Source: Prevotella sp. E2-28
Lineage (GTDB): Bacteria; Bacteroidota; Bacteroidia; Bacteroidales; Bacteroidaceae
Assembly (NCBI RefSeq): GCF_022024055.1
Contig: NZ_CP091788.1
Coordinates: forward strand, 3,410,001-3,474,000
Reading direction: 5' to 3'
Length of the DNA stretch: 64,000 nt
In this document: positions 60,350 to 64,000 of the stretch, piece by piece
Layout: every line of letters begins with the position of its first letter
Position numbering within the stretch: position 1 is the stretch's first letter
The notes under the pieces: model-generated
What the model saw: only the letters and a program-made list of their open reading frames with translations
Told to the model about the DNA's origin: nothing
Database searches by the model: none
Position numbers and translations under genes: made by a program

Positions 60350-60357
60350 CAAAGATA
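60350..60357 (-). promoter_or_regulatory. -7 promoter box of the DUF3237 gene
   Basis: Minus strand TATCTTTG, 35 nt before the start. Confidence 0.45.
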
Positions 60358-60460
60358 ATGCATTTTCATGACAAACGTCTGCTTTTTCTTCTTTTATCCT
60401 TGGTCATCTGCTTTTTTTTCGTAATTTTGCAACCAGATAACCTAAAACAATTTATAGAAA

Positions 60461-60895
60461 ATGAAAAGAAGATTTGTTATTGGCATGTTTGCCTTTATTC
60501 TTTGTGGTATAATGACCATGATGAGTAGCTGTAGCGAAATTAAACTGAAAGCCGCTGTCGAAGCAGCAAATAGTCAATGTCCTATGTCGCTTGGCTTTGC
60601 TGGTGAGTTGACAAAGATTTCATACGACGATGATCTTGTTGTTTTCGCTATTACCATGGACGAGTCCATTGTGGATATTGATATGATGGCTGATAATCCA
60701 GACATCATGAAGGCCGCCATCAAGACGATGCTGGCTAATGCCGGCGATGAAGCGGGAGTCTTGATAGACATGATTATCGATGCAAATGCCAATCTATGTT
60801 TTAAATATATAGGCAGGAAATCAGGTAAAGAAGCTTCCATCATACTAAGAGCTAGTGAACTCAAGGAGATGAGAACGGTACCTTATACAAATTAA
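60461..60895 (+). CDS. Small lipoprotein, hypothetical
   Basis: A 144-residue lipoprotein with signal MKRRFVIGMFAFILCGIMTM and lipobox MSSCSE. The rest alternates helix and strand (KAAVEAANSQCPMSLG, VVFAITMDESIVDID) and ends IILRASELKEMRTVPYTN. It resembles no family I can name. A -7-like box TAATTTTG lies at 60422-60429 and a perfect terminator follows. Confidence 0.72.
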   Translation: MKRRFVIGMFAFILCGIMTMMSSCSEIKLKAAVEAANSQCPMSLGFAGELTKISYDDDLVVFAITMDESIVDIDMMADNPDIMKAAIKTMLANAGDEAGVLIDMIIDANANLCFKYIGRKSGKEASIILRASELKEMRTVPYTN

Positions 60896-60914
60896 TCTTC
60901 AACAGAAGAAAATA

Positions 60915-60952
60915 CAAAAAAATGTACGCACACGCATGTGCGTACATTTTTT
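60915..60952. terminator. Bidirectional terminator before secDF
   Basis: ATGTACGCACA (60922-60932) and TGTGCGTACAT (60937-60947) form a perfect 11-bp stem with A and T tracts on either side. Confidence 0.92.
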
Positions 60953-60983
60953 ATTTATACTAAAACTTATTAGCCTAGCCTTA

Positions 60984-63900
60984 TTATGCTTCAGCAACCT
61001 CTGTAGCTGCATCCTCGAAGCGATCCTTACGGCTCATTGTGAGGTAAGCCGTAGGAGCTGCGATGAAGATTGATGACAAGGTACCGAATACGACACCCAG
61101 AATCATTGCGAAGGCGAATGAGCGGATGCTATCACCACCCAGGAAGAAGATTGTGAGCAGCACAATCAACGTGGTCACTGAGGTGTTGATAGTACGAGCC
61201 AAGGTCTGGTTCAGAGAATCATTGAACAGACGCTTGCGGTCGCGCTTAGCATAGAGCTGCATGTTCTCACGGATACGGTCGAATACCACCACCTTATCGT
61301 TAATAGAGTAACCGATAACGGTCAGGATAGCACCGATAAAGGTCTGGTCTATTTCGAGTGACATGGGTACCCAAGTGTGGAGCAGTGAGAAGAAGCCGAT
61401 AACAACCAGTGCATCGAGACCCAGAGCAACGATAGAACCGATAGAGAAAGCCACGTTGCGGAAGCGGAGCAGGATGTAAAGGAAGATAGCAATCAGAGCC
61501 AGGATGACGCTGATGATAGCGCTACGAGTAATGGTCTTAGCAACTGAAGGACCTACCTTTGTGCTACTAACGATAGTACCCTTAGAGTTATCCTCTTCAT
61601 TTGCAGGAGGAGTACGGAAGTCTTCCTTGCTGGTCTCAGCCTTAATCAGTCCGGCATTGTGGAGCACGCTGTAGATGCTGTCCTCAATCACGTCGTCAAC
61701 TACAGGGCTGTTTACATCATAGTTCCAGTTAGTAGAGATACGAACGGTACGGTTGTCAGCATCACCCAATGCAATAATCGTTGTGCTGGCAGGAGTTCCA
61801 GGATTAGCGCTCTGCTCATCATTCTGAGTGAATGTTCCCTGGAAAGCTGCACGTACATCCTCAACAGGTACCTGCTTATCCAGAACTACAACATAGTTAC
61901 GACCACCAGTGAAGTCAATGCTCTTGCTTACACCACGATAGAAGAAGCTAACGCAGAAGACAGCAACTGCTACAGCCCATACAGCATAAGATACCTTGAA
62001 TGAGCCCATGAAGTTGAACTTCGTGCCCTGCATCAGGTTCTTTGACAGAGGAGTAGAGAAAGTAAGCTTCTGCCAACGGTCAGCCTTCATCTGACGATCA
62101 TAAACCAGACGGGTCATGAACACTGCGGTGAAGAACGATACACAGATACCGATGATCAAGGTCGTTGCGAAACCGCGGATAGGACCTGTACCAACAACGA
62201 ACAGGATGATACCTGTGAGCAGTGATGTCAAGTTAGAGTCGAAGATAGCTGAGAAGGCGTTAGAGTAACCCAGGTTCAGGGCCTCCTTGATGTTCAAGCC
62301 CTTGCGGAGCTCTTCCTTCGTACGTTCGTAAATCAGCACGTTAGCATCCACAGCCGTACCCAGTGTCAGCACGATACCTGCGATACCAGGCATGGTCAGA
62401 GCTGCTTGGAATGAGCTTAGAATACCCAGTGTGAAGAACAGGTTGAACAACAGGGCGCAGTTGGCCAGCATACCAGGAATCCAGTTGTAGAGCAGAACCA
62501 TCACAACCATCAGAAGCACGAAAGCTACGATGAATGAAATGACACCCTGCTGGATTGACTGTGCACCGAGTGAAGGACCTACCATCTGATAAGAAGCTAC
62601 ACGCAGAGGAGCAGGCATCTTACCTGAGTTCAGAGTGTTAGCCAAGTCTTTGGTATCAGCCTGAGTGAAACGACCAGAAATCTGTGAGTTACCACCAGGA
62701 ATCTCACCGTTTACACGAGGAGCACTATAAACAACCTCGTCAAGTACGATAGCGATGGCACGACCAACGTTCATCTTGGTCAGGTTAGCCCAGATACGGG
62801 TACCCTCAGTATTCATCTGCATAGATACCACAGGACCAACGTTACCAATTTCGTTACTGTAGTCGTCCTTAGCAGTGGTCACGACATCACCTGTCAGAGG
62901 AGCCTTACCGTTAGGATCGCTCACCTTGATAGCATAGAGATGGAGCACCTTGGTCTTCTTGTGAGTCTCAGGATTCTCGATCTTGCTGACCTTTGCATCC
63001 CAGTACAGGCGCATCTCCTTGGGGAGAACTTTCTTAGCAACCTCAGAATAGATAACCTTGTTTACCTCAGCAGTATCAGTAACGCGGGCATAACCTACGT
63101 CACAGAGACTCTCTGTATGATAGGGATCATTTACAACGAGATAGTTCAGCAGGCTCTTCAACTGATCATTACCAGACTCAGCTGCAGCAGCCAGGTCCTT
63201 CTTGGCAGCAGCATCAAGAGCGTTAACACTATCGGCCTCAACCTCAGCTTCTGCAACCTCAGTCTCAACAGCGGTAGTATCCTTAACCTCTGCCTCAACA
63301 TTGCTCATCTCAGCCAGATATGCAGAGTGCAACTGACCGATGAAAGGCATAGCCTCTTCACGCATGTAGGTCTCATGGAACTGCAGGTCAGCACTACCTG
63401 ACAGCAGCTTCAAGATACGATCCTTATCCTTCTTAGCTCCTGGCATTTCAACCATGATACGGCTCTGACCGCTCAGTTTCTGAATGTTTGGCTGAGCCAC
63501 ACCGAACTTATCGACACGGGTACGAACCACGGTCTCAGCATTGTCGATAGCAGCATCAACCTCTGCCTGCAGGGCAGCAATAACCTGCTCGTCAGTACTC
63601 TTGGTGTTCACCTTGTCACGCATCTGCTGTGTAGCAAAGATGGTGTTCAACTGACGACCGCCGCCAAACTCCTTCCAACGCTCTACGAAGAGGCTGATAA
63701 AGTCTGACTGACTCTTCTCCTCGTCCTTCACGGCAGCCTCGAATGCCTTACGATAGCCCTCGTCGGTCTTGTGACCAGCCAGGAAATCTACGATGTCAGG
63801 CACCGACACTTCCAGAATAACGTTCATACCGCCCTTCAGGTCAAGACCCAGGCCTACTTCCATCTCTCGGCACTCATCAAGACTCCACGCACCGAGCCAG

Positions 63901-64000
63901 ATATGGTCCTCGGTTGACAGTGAATCCAAATACTCTTCCGCTGCCTTATCTCCCAACTCTGCGCGAAGTGCCTCTGCCTTGCTTTCATAGTGGCGAGTCA
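60984..64000 (-). CDS. secDF: Fused protein translocase subunit SecDF (5' truncated by window end)
   Basis: Over 1000 residues visible; the frame is open to the right edge and the true start lies outside. SecD part: DLKGGMNVILEVSVPD, a long periplasmic domain with an acidic, Ala-rich insert (VEAEVKDTTAVETEVAEAEV), and the helix bundle with LTLGTAVDANVLIYERTKEEL. SecF part starts near KFNFMGSFKVSYAVW and contains TGGRNYVVVLD and IGYSINDKVVVFDRIRENM. It uses proton motive force to assist Sec-dependent export. SecD-SecF fusion is usual in Bacteroidetes. Confidence 0.95.
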   Translation of the reverse strand, partial: TRHYESKAEALRAELGDKAAEEYLDSLSTEDHIWLGAWSLDECREMEVGLGLDLKGGMNVILEVSVPDIVDFLAGHKTDEGYRKAFEAAVKDEEKSQSDFISLFVERWKEFGGGRQLNTIFATQQMRDKVNTKSTDEQVIAALQAEVDAAIDNAETVVRTRVDKFGVAQPNIQKLSGQSRIMVEMPGAKKDKDRILKLLSGSADLQFHETYMREEAMPFIGQLHSAYLAEMSNVEAEVKDTTAVETEVAEAEVEADSVNALDAAAKKDLAAAAESGNDQLKSLLNYLVVNDPYHTESLCDVGYARVTDTAEVNKVIYSEVAKKVLPKEMRLYWDAKVSKIENPETHKKTKVLHLYAIKVSDPNGKAPLTGDVVTTAKDDYSNEIGNVGPVVSMQMNTEGTRIWANLTKMNVGRAIAIVLDEVVYSAPRVNGEIPGGNSQISGRFTQADTKDLANTLNSGKMPAPLRVASYQMVGPSLGAQSIQQGVISFIVAFVLLMVVMVLLYNWIPGMLANCALLFNLFFTLGILSSFQAALTMPGIAGIVLTLGTAVDANVLIYERTKEELRKGLNIKEALNLGYSNAFSAIFDSNLTSLLTGIILFVVGTGPIRGFATTLIIGICVSFFTAVFMTRLVYDRQMKADRWQKLTFSTPLSKNLMQGTKFNFMGSFKVSYAVWAVAVAVFCVSFFYRGVSKSIDFTGGRNYVVVLDKQVPVEDVRAAFQGTFTQNDEQSANPGTPASTTIIALGDADNRTVRISTNWNYDVNSPVVDDVIEDSIYSVLHNAGLIKAETSKEDFRTPPANEEDNSKGTIVSSTKVGPSVAKTITRSAIISVILALIAIFLYILLRFRNVAFSIGSIVALGLDALVVIGFFSLLHTWVPMSLEIDQTFIGAILTVIGYSINDKVVVFDRIRENMQLYAKRDRKRLFNDSLNQTLARTINTSVTTLIVLLTIFFLGGDSIRSFAFAMILGVVFGTLSSIFIAAPTAYLTMSRKDRFEDAATEVAEA

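Overview
The window looks like a chromosomal segment of a Bacteroidota bacterium, most likely Prevotella/Segatella or a close relative. The basis is a SusC/SusD pair, BspA-type leucine-rich repeats, LruC/DUF4842 and DUF4302 lipoproteins, an S46 dipeptidyl-peptidase, a fused SecDF, and Bacteroidales promoters (TAnnTTTG -7 boxes, often with TTG/TTTG about 19-20 bp upstream) before many genes. Species assignment is inference.

Layout. 1-2.4 kb: end of a probable membrane protein, an unknown 214-codon ORF behind a structured leader, a repeat-filled gap, and a TlpA-like thioredoxin. 2.4-8.5 kb (minus): nucleoside-recognition/SpmAB protein, polysaccharide flippase, DPP7-type peptidase, retropepsin-like/PDZ protease. 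8.7-14.7 kb: three surface proteins sharing a DxDxNDVV motif (LruC/DUF4842). 14.8-21.5 kb (plus): two GH51 arabinofuranosidases around a BlaI/M56 pair. 21.8-28.7 kb: a small lipoprotein, repeats, a secreted one-module protein, its large BspA-like relative and a TPR-HTH protein. 28.9-34.6 kb: lipoprotein and M16 peptidase, divergent from a PfkB kinase and flavodiiron protein. 34.7-43.5 kb (minus): susC-susD-metallopeptidase-DUF4302-secreted protein operon. 43.7-51.3 kb (minus): xylan-type operon GH3, esterase, CE15-GH8 fusion, LOG protein. 51.4-64 kb: AICAR transformylase, ECF sigma with partner, CPBP protease, ribF, tRNA-Met, EamA and alanine transporters, small lipoproteins, and secDF running off the window.

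How the parts fit: the GH51 pair removes arabinose, and GH3, CE15-GH8 and esterase act on xylo-oligosaccharides and their glucuronoyl or aromatic esters, so arabinoxylan or pectic side chains are the inferred diet. The SusCD-metallopeptidase operon and the S46, M16 and aspartic peptidases suggest peptide use as well.

The least expected layer is repetitive DNA: tandem arrays with a strict 21-22 bp period in gaps and across gene ends, a dispersed hairpin element present twice in opposite orientation, and 7-, 8- and 9-bp arrays that sit inside reading frames, including two signal-peptide coding regions where slippage would shift the frame.
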